Of a stretch of DNA of 64,000 nt, positions 32,402 to 48,247 are shown one piece after another (position 1 is the first letter of the stretch; the number at the start of each line of letters is the position of its first letter). Origin of the DNA: Iris pallida. Its lineage: Eukaryota; Streptophyta; Magnoliopsida; Asparagales; Iridaceae. The notes beneath the pieces were generated by a model, which saw only the letters and a program-made list of their open reading frames with translations, was not told the origin of the DNA and did no database searches. A program made the position numbers and the translations under genes. Where the stretch lies: positions 6,642,002 to 6,706,001 of the forward strand of contig JANAVB010044017.1 in NCBI GenBank assembly GCA_029216955.1. Direction: 5' to 3'.

Positions 32402-33429
32402 ATATATGACTATCTTTCTAGTTTCCAAAGGAAAAACACCAATAATACTCCTTATATCTCTCTATATATGGGTTGAGAGTTCCATATAGTGACTGTCCAT
32501 CATGCATTAGGATAGATGTTGCCACAACTTTGAATCTTTTTGCATGGGTTAAATAATAGAATGACACAAGAATGGACTAAGCCTTGAATTCTACATCATT
32601 ACTGTAATTCTTTCCACTCACATAATGATATCAACTTTGCTTATCGCTGCACATTAAGGGCCCCATGCTAGCCTAGTTTCGGTGTATGTATATTGGGTGT
32701 CTACAAGGTTGCCCTCAAGAGACGACCTATATCTCTATCCATACTCTCTAGGTGAGTTCTTTTAAAGAGTCTTGGCATGAAGTCTTTCGCTTCCTTGTAG
32801 TGCTACACTGCTATGACATGGCCTAAAGCCGAGGCTATACCTTGTGTGGTGTCATACCACTGTAGCATGAGACCCAGCCTATTTGTAGTGCCAAACTACC
32901 AAGCATGAATCCTTTCACCTTTTGCGGTGTTATGCTACCGTGATATGGCTCATAAAATCGAGGCTTTACCTTTTCTAGTATATCATGTGGTGTTACACCA
33001 CTGTAATATGAGGCCCAGCCTCTTTCTATTGCTTCCTACCAGTCTTTATTCTATAATATTATACATACTTGCCTATGTACAGTGCAATGCCGACACGACT
33101 TGGCATGAAGTCGAGGCTTTAGACTCACTAGGTACCTCATGTGGCGTCACCCTAATGTATCATGGAGTACTATGCTCCTTTGTAGTGTTGTGCTACTTGT
33201 GCTTTCTATACTCGTGCTTCCTGTAAAGCATGTCAAACATTCCAAATGCTCGATAACTAATTGAGGCTTCTAAGCCATCCTCTCACAGGACTTTGTTCTA
33301 TACAAAGAACAAACAGTAGACACCAGTGGTTTTAGGTCCAAAATCCTGTAATATCCCAAAGGATTACCTACAGTTCCTAATATTTTTCCAATCAATGGTC
33401 CTTCCATGAACCAAAGTCTAGATGCCTAG
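32402..33429 (-). other. Copia 3' untranslated region with hairpin family
   Basis: No protein family is readable here. It contains at least six short stem-loop-like units of GTGGTGTnnnnCCAC type (32846, 32885, 32924, 32987, 33141, 33182) spaced about 35-150 bp, usually followed by a GCATGA or ATATGG word and CGAGGCT. The position between RNase H and the LTR fits a copia 3' UTR. It lacks an obvious polypurine tract; GGAAACTAGAAAGATAG near the LTR is the nearest purine-rich stretch. Confidence 0.55.
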
Positions 33430-33914
33430 TAGATTTCTCTTTAAACTAATAGAATAAAATTTTATGGTAGAATTACAAATATACAATAACAAAATGTCTT
33501 CAAGCCCATTTTTTGATGTATCTTCGACTAGCTGGCGCTTGAGACCTTTGGTGGACAGACCTGCCAAATTCTTTTGGCTCCGAACATCAACCACGACAAT
33601 GACTCCTCTGTTGATAAGATCATTTACCGTCATGTGCCTTAACCACACAGTCCACTTCTTGCCATTGAAGAGGTCATTTGATGTTACCGCTGTCGTCGCC
33701 TGGTTGTCATAGTATATCAGTACTATCAAAATTTATGCACCAACTATTAGAAGATCATACATGAGCTTCTAAAGACAGTTTGCTTCATCCGCTGTAGCCG
33801 CCAGTACATAAAACTCAGATTTCATATAAGAGTGTGAGAGCATAGTCTGTTTCTTCAACTTCTATGATATAACATCAATACCCATGGAGAAGACATATCC
33901 TCCTGTGACGCTTG
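33418..33914 (-). pseudogene. Copia RNase H, C-terminal part
   Basis: On the minus strand from the E2 junction: VTGGYVFSMG, KKQTMLSHSYMKSEFYVLAA (RNase H acidic Glu kept), YYDNQATTAV (Asp kept), FNGKKWTVWLRHMTVNDLI and RSQKNLAGLSTKGL. These are the classical Ty1/copia RNase H blocks. Stops interrupt it (S*KLKK, CL*KLM, GA*ILI). The frame from 33729 is open to 33418. The upstream part continues at 44614 beyond E2. Confidence 0.85.
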
Positions 33915-33919
33915 AGTAC
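33915..33919. repeat. Target-site duplication of E2 (left copy)
   Basis: AGTAC precedes E2 and recurs at 44609-44613. Confidence 0.9.
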
Positions 33920-35209
33920 TGTCACGACCCGCACCCTAGAGTAAGGGCACGAGAAGTGGGTACGTCCAGCCTACGCCGCAGTGTCGACGGTAGAACGCTG
34001 TCCTAGGTCAATCATCTAACAATATAAAGTACCTGTACAGTTTATACTCTCCGAATGGAGGTGACAACAGAAACAAACTCAATCACATCTAGGTAGAGAA
34101 ATGGAAGATAGATAGATAGACAGATGGTAACTCAAAAGAACCATAGCATAGATAAAATAAGACTAAGTGTCTAAGATACATAACATCCAGAATGTCAACT
34201 CATAATACAATAAGTCTAAGAGTCTATACATCTCCACATCTCAAAATACAACTCAGAATGTGAGACAAAATGTACATATAGAAAAGACTGCCTAGGCTAA
34301 ACTGGTCTAGACTACTGGAACAACATCCTCAGCTGCAGGTGGATCCTGCTGAGGGTCCACAACATAAGTATCATCTAGTCCTGCTCCATAATAGGTAGAC
34401 ACCAGGGCCTCCTCCTCATCTTCTGTAATATTTTCAACAGGTCCAATCAGGACGGGAACGAGCACAATACATCTCACGCAGTGCATAGAATGATAGGAGA
34501 TATAAAGCATGCAATAGAGTAAAATACAGGAACTGCTGAAGGAAGATACATGTAGCAAAAGAGATAGCTGTAAAGGAAATATCTACTGTATATAGAGAAC
34601 TAGCAGTGTCTAGTAAGTCAGAGTAAAATATAGACATGTGAAATAGCATAGGAGATTCATGACTACAGGTAGAAGTGATTCATGACTACAGCTACTGGGG
34701 TAATATCCACATGACTATTTCCACTCCTCCATTCCCAATCAATACACAAGGATCCATTCAGGTTATGTTAAGATTCGTGATAAGCCCATAATTGGGTGAT
34801 ACGTGAGTGATTCATGAAGATTCATGAAGGCTCGGTGATCATGAGAGTACATGAGTCACTAGCTGATACATGAAGATACATGAAAATAGAAGCATGAGAT
34901 ACATGATGTAAGTGAAACACACATGACAAAAGTACCTGATGCTCCCGAGGGAGATAACATCTCATGAAAAGATCCATATAGTACCAATCCGTGATAACAA
35001 TCGTGTCAGCATCAAGTAAAGTAAGCTAGAGCAAGAATATAAATCCTGGCAAATATGAAACGGTCAGAGAATGTACTCGCCTGATAACTGAATGTCTGAA
35101 GAAGATATACTGTCTGAGGAGAGGTGTATGGCTCCTAATCAGAGCAATACAAGTCACAATGTATCCACAATGGTAAAAATAAAGTATACAATACATACTA
35201 CATGATTCT

Positions 35210-35577
35210 AGGTCAATCTGGTCAAAGTCAACTCTTGGTCAACTCTAATAGTCAAACTAGGTCACAGGAAGTCATACTAGGTCACAAGAAATGAAACTAA
35301 GTCAAATAGAGTCAAACAAGGTCAAACAAGTCAAATACTAGTCAACATGATCAATCTGGGTCAAGTCTAGGTCAAACTCAGACCAACTAAAGTATTGGTC
35401 AAACAAAGACCAGTCAGTAAGGTAATTAGGTCAAACAAAGACCAGTCAATAAGGTAATTAGGTCAGACTAGTTAAACTAGTCATTTTAGGTTAGTCCTAG
35501 TCAAATCTAGGTCAATTAGGTCAACTTTGACCTAAGGTTGACTTTGGTCAACCCTTAGTCAACAAGGGTCAACAAGT
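35210..35577 (-). repeat. W-box-like GTCAA array
   Basis: I count about 23 GTCAA/TTGAC pentamers in about 370 bp, nearly all as (A/G)GTCAA, which is TTGAC(C/T) on the minus strand, the WRKY W-box core. The same array is at about 41500-41875 in the other LTR. E1 has a short version near 4130-4195. Confidence 0.75.
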
Positions 35578-35699
35578 TGGGTTTTGGGTCATTAGGGTTA
35601 GTTGGGTTAGCCTCTAATGCCATAGGCTTGTAACCTAGGCCATAGGCTAATAGCTATAGCCCATAGGCTAGTAGCTTAGGTCAACTAGTTCTAGGTTTA

Positions 35700-35885
35700 C
35701 CTATATAGATATAGATATACATACACTATATAATGTAAAATCTATATATATAGCCACTATATATAAATACCCATATACCCCACATATATATATATATATA
35801 TAACCATATATACACACTCACATATAGACATAATATATATATACATATATAAATAGCTAACATATATACATATATATATATACAT

Positions 35886-35916
<31 letters not shown>

Positions 35917-35957
35917 CCCATATACCCTCTACTATATATATACCAATATATAACCAA

Positions 35958-35990
<33 letters not shown>

Positions 35991-36060
35991 CATATAACAT
36001 ATATATATAGAGAGAGAGAGAGAGATGGACATAGAGTGAGAGAGAGAGAGAGACTGAACA
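35700..36060. repeat. (AT)n and (GA)n microsatellites in E2 3' LTR
   Basis: AT dinucleotide tracts interrupted by ACCCATATACC-type breaks, then about 45 bp of GA repeat. Tyr/Ile-rich frames here are artefacts. Confidence 0.9.
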
Positions 36061-36449
36061 GTCAGGGGGGGGATGTTCCAGGTTCTGGAACCCAAACCCA
36101 GACCCAAACACACACACACAGCCTACATATATACATACATATGTATATATATACAACTACACATATATATAACCAAATACTCCCAAAATTGACCCACACT
36201 CACATATACATATATACTATGTATACACATACTAAAATACACATATACATGTATAAATTATATCAAAAATAGATTTGAAATTCGTTTTTAGAAAACTGGA
36301 AATTAATCCTAAAAACTGGAAAAATGGACTGTGCAAAGGCTAACTAGGTAAACCCGATTTCTCATACAAAACCGAGCTATGGCTCGATTCCCTAGGTTGG
36401 TAACTGAGCCCCTAGGTGTCCTCTAGTGTCTAGGGTGCCTGAAACATGG

Positions 36450-37110
36450 TCACGACACGACACAACGTGTCCACACTAATATAAACCCAATCGGGTAAAT
36501 CCTATATACACAGACACCTACTGTGTCGTGCGCACGTTCCATACTCTCGTGGACACACCACGAGACACGACACGTCTCGTGGTTGTACACACGTATCGAC
36601 TAGGTCTAGGGCTAGGGTTTAGACACCCTGACACGTATCCAAACTGTGTCGTGTCCGAGTTCTAGGTGCGTATCAGAAGGGGTTTCACACACGTTCAGAC
36701 CGCGTCGTGCACGCGGTCGAACACCTCGTGTTCACGACACAGGACACGACACACCACGTGCTCGTGTCCTGGGGTTCGCCCTAGGGTCTACTACACACGT
36801 GTCACTCTGACACGTGTCCATGACTCGTGTACGCAGGACACGAGACCCGTGTCAGAGCCAAAAACTTGACTGTGCAGTGCAGTGCACGACCCTTGCGGGG
36901 ACGATTCCGTGTCCGACACGACACGAGGTCATCCCAAACTTTGGGGATGACCTGTCAGTCAGTGCCCCGTGCTCTATGCCAATTTTGGCGTGTCCACGTG
37001 GCGTGTCCAGTGAGTTATTAGTGTCGGGTAGCAGGACACAAAATGTGACAGTGTGCAGTACAATTCTCGTGAGTTCGTGTCTGATTTGGACACGAAAAAG
37101 GACACAACTC
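36450..37110 (-). repeat. GACACG-dense region of E2 3' LTR
   Basis: Same motif class as in E1, in reverse orientation, with many ACACGACAC, GTGTCC and CACGTG-like words. Counterpart in the 5' LTR at 42855-43515. Confidence 0.7.
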
Positions 37111-38197
37111 ATGCTCAGTCACTAGGGGTTAGGGTTAGCTAGGTCTAGGCTACAAGTCCATGTAATTAGTTTTGAAAATTATGAAAATCCTTGAGGTATT
37201 TCATCAAACACTGATTTTAGCCCTACGATACGTGTCCGATACGGACACCAAAACACATCAAAATCCCACCAAACTTTACCCACAGTATTGTTATTCCTAT
37301 ATGAATGCATTTATGAAAGAAAAACAGGAATTTGACTAGGTTTGTGAGAAAATACCTATTGTGCAAATCCAAGGAAAAATAATGATAATGGGGTTGTGTG
37401 ATCTCCAACTCGATGATGCCCAAGCTCCCAAATTCTGAATTTCTAGCTTCCCTTAGCTCCCTAGAGTTGTAGGGTTCCAATGCAAGAGACTAGAGTCAAT
37501 TTGTATCAAGAATGATCAAGTTATCAAGGGTTGAAGGAAAAGGGAATTTTGTGGATTTAATTTCATGTAATTTTGTTCATGAATAAATCCATGGGGTTTA
37601 TAACATGGGTGGGCTGCCAAGGGGGGTGCCCTTGGCCAGCCAAGCATGGGGGGGTGTCCTTGCCTTCCTTCATGGCTAAGGCATGGACTTTAGCCTAAAG
37701 GGTTCTAGATATTTTGATTTGTTTAAGGAAAATATCCTTAAAGTTAATATCTAGATATTTAACCCTTTATCCCATGACCAAAACATCACCCTAATGATTC
37801 TAGGTTAGTGGCTAACTTCTAGTTTAGGGTAGGATAGGTTAGTGACAAATCATGAGACCTACCAAGAATTAAATAATATTAAAAATCACATAATCACAAA
37901 TAAAGTCTAGAAAATTACCAAAATACCCTTTTGGTCAAAAACTACTAATTTGATATTCTAAGCCTATGGCTAAGCTCTCATGGTCATGGCAACTTCTAGG
38001 TTAGAGAAAACTAGGGTTTACACTAAGTTATACTAACCAAAATCACAAAGTCATAAGTCATGACTTAGCATGACTTAGAAAATGGTTTAATCTAACTAAA
38101 ATCACCAGAAAATCATACCATGACTAAAATACCACTAATAAATAATAAAAATAATAAATTTTCAAAAATCCCCAATTTCAGAAAATAGGGTGTTACA

Positions 38198-38211
38198 AGT
38201 CTACCCACCTT
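38198..38211 (-). promoter_or_regulatory. E2 polypurine tract
   Basis: AAGGTGGGTAGACT on the minus strand, directly before the 3' LTR. Confidence 0.7.
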
Positions 38212-40185
38212 AAAATAATTTCGTCCTCGAAATTTAGATGGTCGTACTCCTTCTAGGTCAAACCTCCAACAATCAAGGACGAAGCCACTACCTAGGCAAC
38301 ATACAAGGTCAACAAGCAAAATATGGGTAGTAGACCTATACTGTGTCATGTCCAAAAATTGGCTGGCAGTTTTAGGTCATAAGGTGTTCTTAATTCAAAT
38401 CGAAGCCAAAAATAACTCCATGGGGTAAATCAGGATGGAGCCTCGGGTCAGGAAAATCGTACTAAGCAAATGAGCACATGATGGTATGCCTGAGTGGGAC
38501 ACTAAGGTCATGGGTGTAGTATGTCATGTCTAGGTCATGTACGTGAAATCAGTTTTGAGAAAACAACTAGTCTTGTGCTCCAAATTTAAAAGTCACGGTA
38601 ATGTGCCTACGATGATCACAATTTAGAGTGGGAAAGGTCTATGGCCTAAATTGAACCAAAAATCGTGATGAAATAGTGGTACCAGGGGAACAGGTTAAAT
38701 AGAACAGTCTGCGGTCTCATCTAGGTGCACTAGTCATTCTAGATCAATACTGTCCTATGGTATCAAAACGTTCAAGCAATCTAAGGTGTCCTAATTGGAA
38801 AGGTAAGGGAACAACAATCATCAAGGCTATAGGGTCGTCTACCATCCTATATGAAAATGGGTTATTAACAAGTGAGAAATCATTACAGTTACCATTCCAT
38901 AAAAAGAAAATTGAAAATTTAGGTACAAACAATCACAAATAGATTTTAGTCTTGACACGATCTAAGTTGATCAATTTTAGGATAAATCGAGATTGGGCAA
39001 GATGGGAATTTAATGAAATCAAGTATGAGCACGAGCATCCAATGATGAAGATCCAGGTCATGATTAAATTTAATCCAACTGGATATGAATACGAGGTTCA
39101 TAGGTGATAAAATAATTCCAAGGAGAATTGTCAAGGCTGTTGTGGATAAGATTCTAGGGCAAGTTTAATTATGTCTCCATCCACGTAGATTAATATATGA
39201 AAAAGCGAACCAAAACGCAATAGGTTGATCAGACCATCATGCGTCGGTTCTGATTAGATAATATATTAGTGGGTGTACACCCAATAAAATATACCATGAT
39301 CAAGCTCAAAAAGGATAAGCTTGTAAAACTTAAGGATAAATTTATAGCATAAGATATAAGTAAGGGTGGAATGATGAAGGAAGAGACATAGTCCAAGATT
39401 CTTAACCAATCGGGTCAAGCATTCAAGGTAAGGTACAAGGTTAAGTATTTGAGGGTTCAAGCAGAATACCATCACATGCCAGGTCGAAAGAATTGAGCCA
39501 AGGTGGATCTCTAATTGAAATAAGAATTAATTTAGTATCATGGTAGAGGTTATAGTTTAGCCATTTGACCAGAAAATCATGTCAAGAAAATAGAGTACAA
39601 GGAGACAGATTTTAGTGGGACATGGAATACCTATATGAAGGTAGGCTAGTAGATGAATATAGTTAGGGTTCGATCAATCAAGGGTCAAGATTAGAAGGTC
39701 TCAATAAAGTCTTGATTTGAGGAAATGTCGAGTAAGTCAGGTTTGGGATACAGTCACATAGATTGGTAGAAAGAGTCTAAGCAAGGTGCAAAATAGAGAG
39801 GACAGTTCATTTCAATGAAAGGCAATTAGCAAGAGGATTAGATGGCAAGAAACAGATAAGAGTTTTCTCATAATTGTGATTGAGTACCCAAAAAAATAAA
39901 AGATATTAATCTAACACTAAGAAATTAAAATCAACAACTACAAAATTTTTAAAATCATCAACTAATACCAGGATTCAAAGTTCTACAGTGAATCCTCCAA
40001 AACCAAATTCAATCAAGGGAAAAGGAGTTTAAATCGTAATTTCAAATGAGATTCTCAAGGGTCATCCCAGGAATCTCTCAAGGTATCCTAACAATGATTG
40101 AGCATCCTCTCTTACTAAGCCTATTCCTCAAATCCTATCGCAGGTTGTAGTGATACTCTAGTTCGAATACCACTACATAAACTCG

Positions 40186-40204
40186 AGACCTGCATGGGCC
40201 ACCA
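40186..40204 (-). promoter_or_regulatory. E2 primer-binding-site candidate
   Basis: TGGTGGCCCATGCAGGTCT on the minus strand, 9 bp from the 5' LTR end, matching E1 and T3. Confidence 0.5.
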
Positions 40205-40213
40205 CTAAAAACG

Positions 40214-44608
<4,395 letters not shown>

Positions 44609-44613
44609 AGTAC

Positions 44614-45300
44614 TCTAGCTGTCTGACGCTTTTCTTTGGATTTCGCTTCAGCTTCTTGTCACACCTGTACAGCATATCGATCCTTGGAAGATCCTGATAT
44701 CCATAGCATGTGAGCATCTTCTTAATTTAATGAGACTGTGACAATGCTATTCCAATTTTCGTCCGGATGATATTTATCCCTAGGATAACATCAGCTTTCC
44801 CTAAGTCCTTCATGCTGAACTTAAATGAAAGAATTTTTTTGTCTCAGTGACACTTACTAGATCTGTACCCAAGATCAACATGTCATCCACGTACATACAA
44901 ATGACAGCTCTTCTTCCGTAGCAAGCTTTGTGTACACACACTTGTCCGTCTCGCTGACCTTGTAGCCGTTTGATCTTATGACATTATCAAACTTCTTATG
45001 CCACATCTTGGAAGCTTGCTTGAGACCATATAAGGATTTCACCAACATGAAAACTTTGTCTTGAAGGCCCTTGACGATAAATTCTTTTGGCTATTGCATA
45101 TAAATCTCTTCGGTCAACTCACCATTCAGGAATACGGTTTCCACATCCATCTGATGAATAATCAGCTTGTGAATTGAAGTCAAGAGCAATCAACCATCTT
45201 TAATATGAATCCAGTATAAGTGGACACTCAAAATCAACCTCTATCTTCTTACGGTACATGTCCCTGATGAAATTACTCTACCAAGATGGAAGCTTGGCAA
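44614..45300 (-). pseudogene. Copia reverse transcriptase
   Basis: Minus-strand blocks of Ty1/copia RT: KMWHKKFDNVI, SNGYKVSETDKCVYTK and, after a frameshift, VICMYVDDMLIL (YVDD around 44880-44900). Upstream are IYMQ-PKEF-type and VFLNGEL (at about 45120-45140) sequences. Stops and shifts interrupt it. RNase H continues at 33914 across E2. Confidence 0.85.
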
Positions 45301-45399
45301 CAATACCCCCGACGAAAAAAGCATCGATCAAGGGCATGCCGTTATCCTCAAGTTTCTGACATAACTTGAAAAAATATTTAACTTGATTCAACATCTTCT

Positions 45400-45811
45400 T
45401 ATCGTCCTCAAATCGCATCTTCTAGACCTTTTGGGTCACATGGATATTATTCCTGTTCTCATTTGCCTTATAGAGATTCTCCATAGAATCCCAGACGTCC
45501 TTGGCATTAACCGTCTTGCTGCATGACTCTGCCAGAGTGTCCTCCATTGAGTTTAAGATAAACAACTTGTAGAGGTTGTCATCTCTCCTCTAATTAGAAT
45601 GTAAAGCAGTGGCCTCAGCTCCCTCCTAGCATTTTCATCTTCTGGAATTAAAGGCTCTAGATCTGTCAACATGCAGTCGACGCTAACGAGTTGAAGATTA
45701 AGGATAACCTTTCTCTTGTAGACGTTGTAATGCTCTTCGTCAAACTTCTCAAGTTTTTTAAAATGTGTCAAGAAGGTTTGTACGTCTGTTCTCCATCGGA
45801 TTTGAATCTTG
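45400..45811 (-). pseudogene. Copia gag N-terminal region
   Basis: A frame of 72 codons (45771-45553) reads FKKLEKFDEEHYNVYKRKV, VDCMLTDLEPLIPEDENARREL, the usual start of copia gag in which a W/Y-containing block precedes a P-E-D-E-N-A block. Adjacent sequence (45400-45540) reads the next gag block (SCSKTVNAKDVWDSMENLYKAN, split by mutations). Protease, integrase and much of gag are absent before RT. Confidence 0.75.
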
Positions 45812-45820
45812 CTTTGATAT

Positions 45821-46936
45821 TGTTATTTTCGAAACAGATCTAGATGGATGAACAATCAGAATTAAGAGACCTCTTATAAATAAATTTGCTCTCTATTCTG
45901 AAATAGCAACTGTTAGATATAGAGATCTCAGGCAAATAAATTTATTGTCTGTTCTGACTTTGTATGATTCATAGACCTCAGACAAACAAGTTTGCACTTC
46001 TAATTTTCTTAAGCCACTCGAAGAAGAAGAAGAAAGAGAAGGAAACAACTCGGCTAGGATAATAATAATCAAAGTTGCTCAAAGCAAGATTCGCTCTACC
46101 ACGGTCTGCTTCCAGGAACTAGCAAGTTCTTTCTGGAATGCTCGCCGTCACCTCCTTTACGAACTCGCCAAACTCCGAAGGCAGCGGCCACTCAACTCTT
46201 TTCGTCTCTTAATTTTGAAATTAGTTCTTAAAGGTGGCATAAAGAGAGTATTTATAAAGTTGGAAGGAAGCCCTAACCCTAACCCTGATCGCCAACTGAT
46301 TGCTAAAAGATAGGAGCGAACAATGGAAAGATATAACTGAATTAAATTCAAATCCCACAAAAAATGAATATGAATAATTGACTCAATCTTTCCATAATCG
46401 CTTAAATCTTCCAACAATTAACTGCCAACATCTCTCACGTGCACACCAGCCCGTCAGCCCATGCACCTGTCCGTGCAACCGCCAATCAGCGCAGTGCACA
46501 AGCCTGCATACATGCAGCAGCATAGCAGTACAGGCATGCAGCCCCGCATCGGTGCATGTGTGCATACGTGTATGCACCCGTCCATGTGTCTAACACTTGC
46601 GACTCACGTATAAGACGAGCGTACGAGCACAATGACAACGAACAAAGTGCCGATGCTAAGTGCAAAGCATGCCAACAAAGCGTCACTTTGCGCCTGAGCC
46701 AAGTCCAAGCACGAGCCCGAGCCCGAGTCTGAGTCGCTAAGCCCCTTCGTAGCTTAGCTCCCAAGGAAATAATTCCATGATCATGACAAAAAGCATAAAT
46801 GCTTCCTTGAGGAGTTAATAATTTTTCCTACTAGAAAATACCCCCACATGGCACCCATGTGCTCCACCACATCTCATGTGCTCATCTCAAGACAAGCAAA
46901 GCTTTATGTAGCGATACTCACTTTTTGGTGTGAACA
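45821..46936 (-). repeat. Copia 5' LTR
   Basis: 1,116 bp homologous to 14441-15510 plus 32255-32401. Minus-strand TATA box 46249-46256. It is followed on its inner side by ATATCAAAGC, a decayed form of the initiator-Met primer site TATCAGAGC. Confidence 0.85.
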
Positions 46937-47477
46937 ATGTCGGTAAAAATACCAAAAATATATATAAGTAATAAATATTGTTTTACATATATAAATATTA
47001 AGACAAATTAAAAAATATATTTATAATTTCTGGGGGTTTAGAAGCCGTAGCTCACAATACCAAAAGTCCAATCCAGGGACTTATTTTGCCCAATCAAGGG
47101 ACTTTTTTGCCCAATACAGGAACTTATCTTGCCCAATCCAGGGACATCCCTACCAAATATAGGGACTTATCATCTATGTCATCATATATCCTTCGAGCTG
47201 TAGCGATATACACACTACCTAATTCTTGGGACTTTGTAGTCCAAACGTCCTTACAACAATAAACTATTCATCATTTGATTCACAACAATTTATTAGCCAT
47301 GTGATTATTAATCTTTTTGGGTTTCATGCTAAGTATCATTTAACAACACAACATGACAATATATATGCTATGCCCGGCATAATGCAGGAGACTTTGTGCA
47401 CACTGCGTTGCATGCCATACCTCCCTCGCAGTTCCCAGATACCGGCCTCCTAACCAAGAAAGTTATATCTCTCCTCG
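46937..47477. other. Unassigned spacer with 22-24-bp minisatellite
   Basis: No coding or element structure recognised. At 47068-47171 a CCAATCCAGGGACTTATTTTGC-like unit repeats about four to five times imperfectly. Confidence 0.6.
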
Positions 47478-47610
47478 TATATTATATATATATATATACA
47501 TATTATATATATATATATAAAAAAAATATATATATATATATTATATATATATATATACATATTTTATATATATATATTTTTTATATATATATATATATTT
47601 TATATATATA

Positions 47611-47657
<47 letters not shown>

Positions 47658-47679
47658 ATATATATATATATATAATGTA
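47478..47679. repeat. (TA)n tract left of inverted-repeat element
   Basis: TA repeat with short A/T homopolymer interruptions. Confidence 0.9.
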
Positions 47680-48169
47680 GGCTAAATTACAACTTGATAC
47701 TCTCAACTATTACGGTTTTTTCAATTTGATACCCTCAACCTTTATAGGTATTAACTTGATACCCTGAAAAAAATTGGACCAAATTGTCCCTTCCTTCTCT
47801 CCCAAACCCCTACCTCCTCTCTCTCCGGCTGTGGTGGCAGCGGACAGCGGCGCAAGCAGGCGGCGGCACACGGGGCAGTGTAAGACGGCGCTTGGGGTGC
47901 AGCCGGAGGGGGGGAGATAGGGGCGATGGTCGCCTTTGGGGGAGGGTGTAAGGGGGTGGTCGGGGGCGGGTAGTGGGGGTGGTCGCCGGTGGGGGAGGGG
48001 AGGAGGATGGCCTCGGGGGAAGGGGAGAGGTGGGTAGTTTAGGAATAAAAAAATTCGGTATCAAGTTAGAAATATAAGTTGAGATAGGGTATAAAGTTAG
48101 TACCTATAAAAGTTGAGGGTATCAAGTTAAAAACCGTGATAGTTGAGGGTATCAAGTTGTAATTTAGCC
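47680..48169. mobile_element. 490-bp inverted-repeat element (MITE/MULE-like) in a TA tract
   Basis: The left end GGCTAAATTACAACTTGATAC matches the reverse complement of the right end. Imperfect homology extends about 85-100 bp into each side and consists of repeated AACTTGATACCCTCAACT-type units. Both sides abut (TA)n. The core (about 47790-48030) is GC-rich (CGGCGGC, GGGGGTGG) and unlike the ends, so it may be captured sequence. Long terminal inverted repeats suggest a Mutator-like non-autonomous element; insertion into TA microsatellites recalls rice Micron elements. No transposase is present. Confidence 0.7.

Positions 48170-48241
<72 letters not shown>
48170..48241. repeat. (TA)n tract between inverted-repeat element and LINE 3' end
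   Basis: Continuous TA repeat, about 70 bp, adjoining the 3' end of LINE copy B. Confidence 0.95.

Positions 48242-48247
<6 letters not shown>

Larger units (their letters stand above)
33920..38197 (-). repeat. E2 3' LTR
   Basis: 4,278 bp. Contents in plus coordinates: terminal region with CACGACCCGCACCC, GATTCATGA repeats (34660-34930), GTCAA array (35210-35577), interrupted (AT)n (35700-36010), (GA)n (36009-36055), GACACG-dense region (36450-37110), telomere-like TTAGGGTTAG (37126-37140) and a reversed TATAAA (about 37597-37603) that may be the promoter. No coding region. Confidence 0.9.
38198..40213 (-). other. E2 internal region, non-coding
   Basis: A 2,016-bp A/T-rich interior. On the minus strand it starts with CGTTTTTAGTGGTGGCCC and ends TTTGACCTAGAAGG, CGAGGACGAAATTATTTT and the purine tract. 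Candidate frames are below 90 codons and carry no retrotransposon motif. It is about twice as long as the E1 interior, so the two are different deletion derivatives or diverged subfamilies. Confidence 0.7.

Noticed and set aside
47810..48064. Proline-rich 84-codon frame in the 490-bp inverted-repeat element
   Set aside because: It reflects the GC-rich core composition. No domain or codon signal. Kept only as a possible captured fragment.
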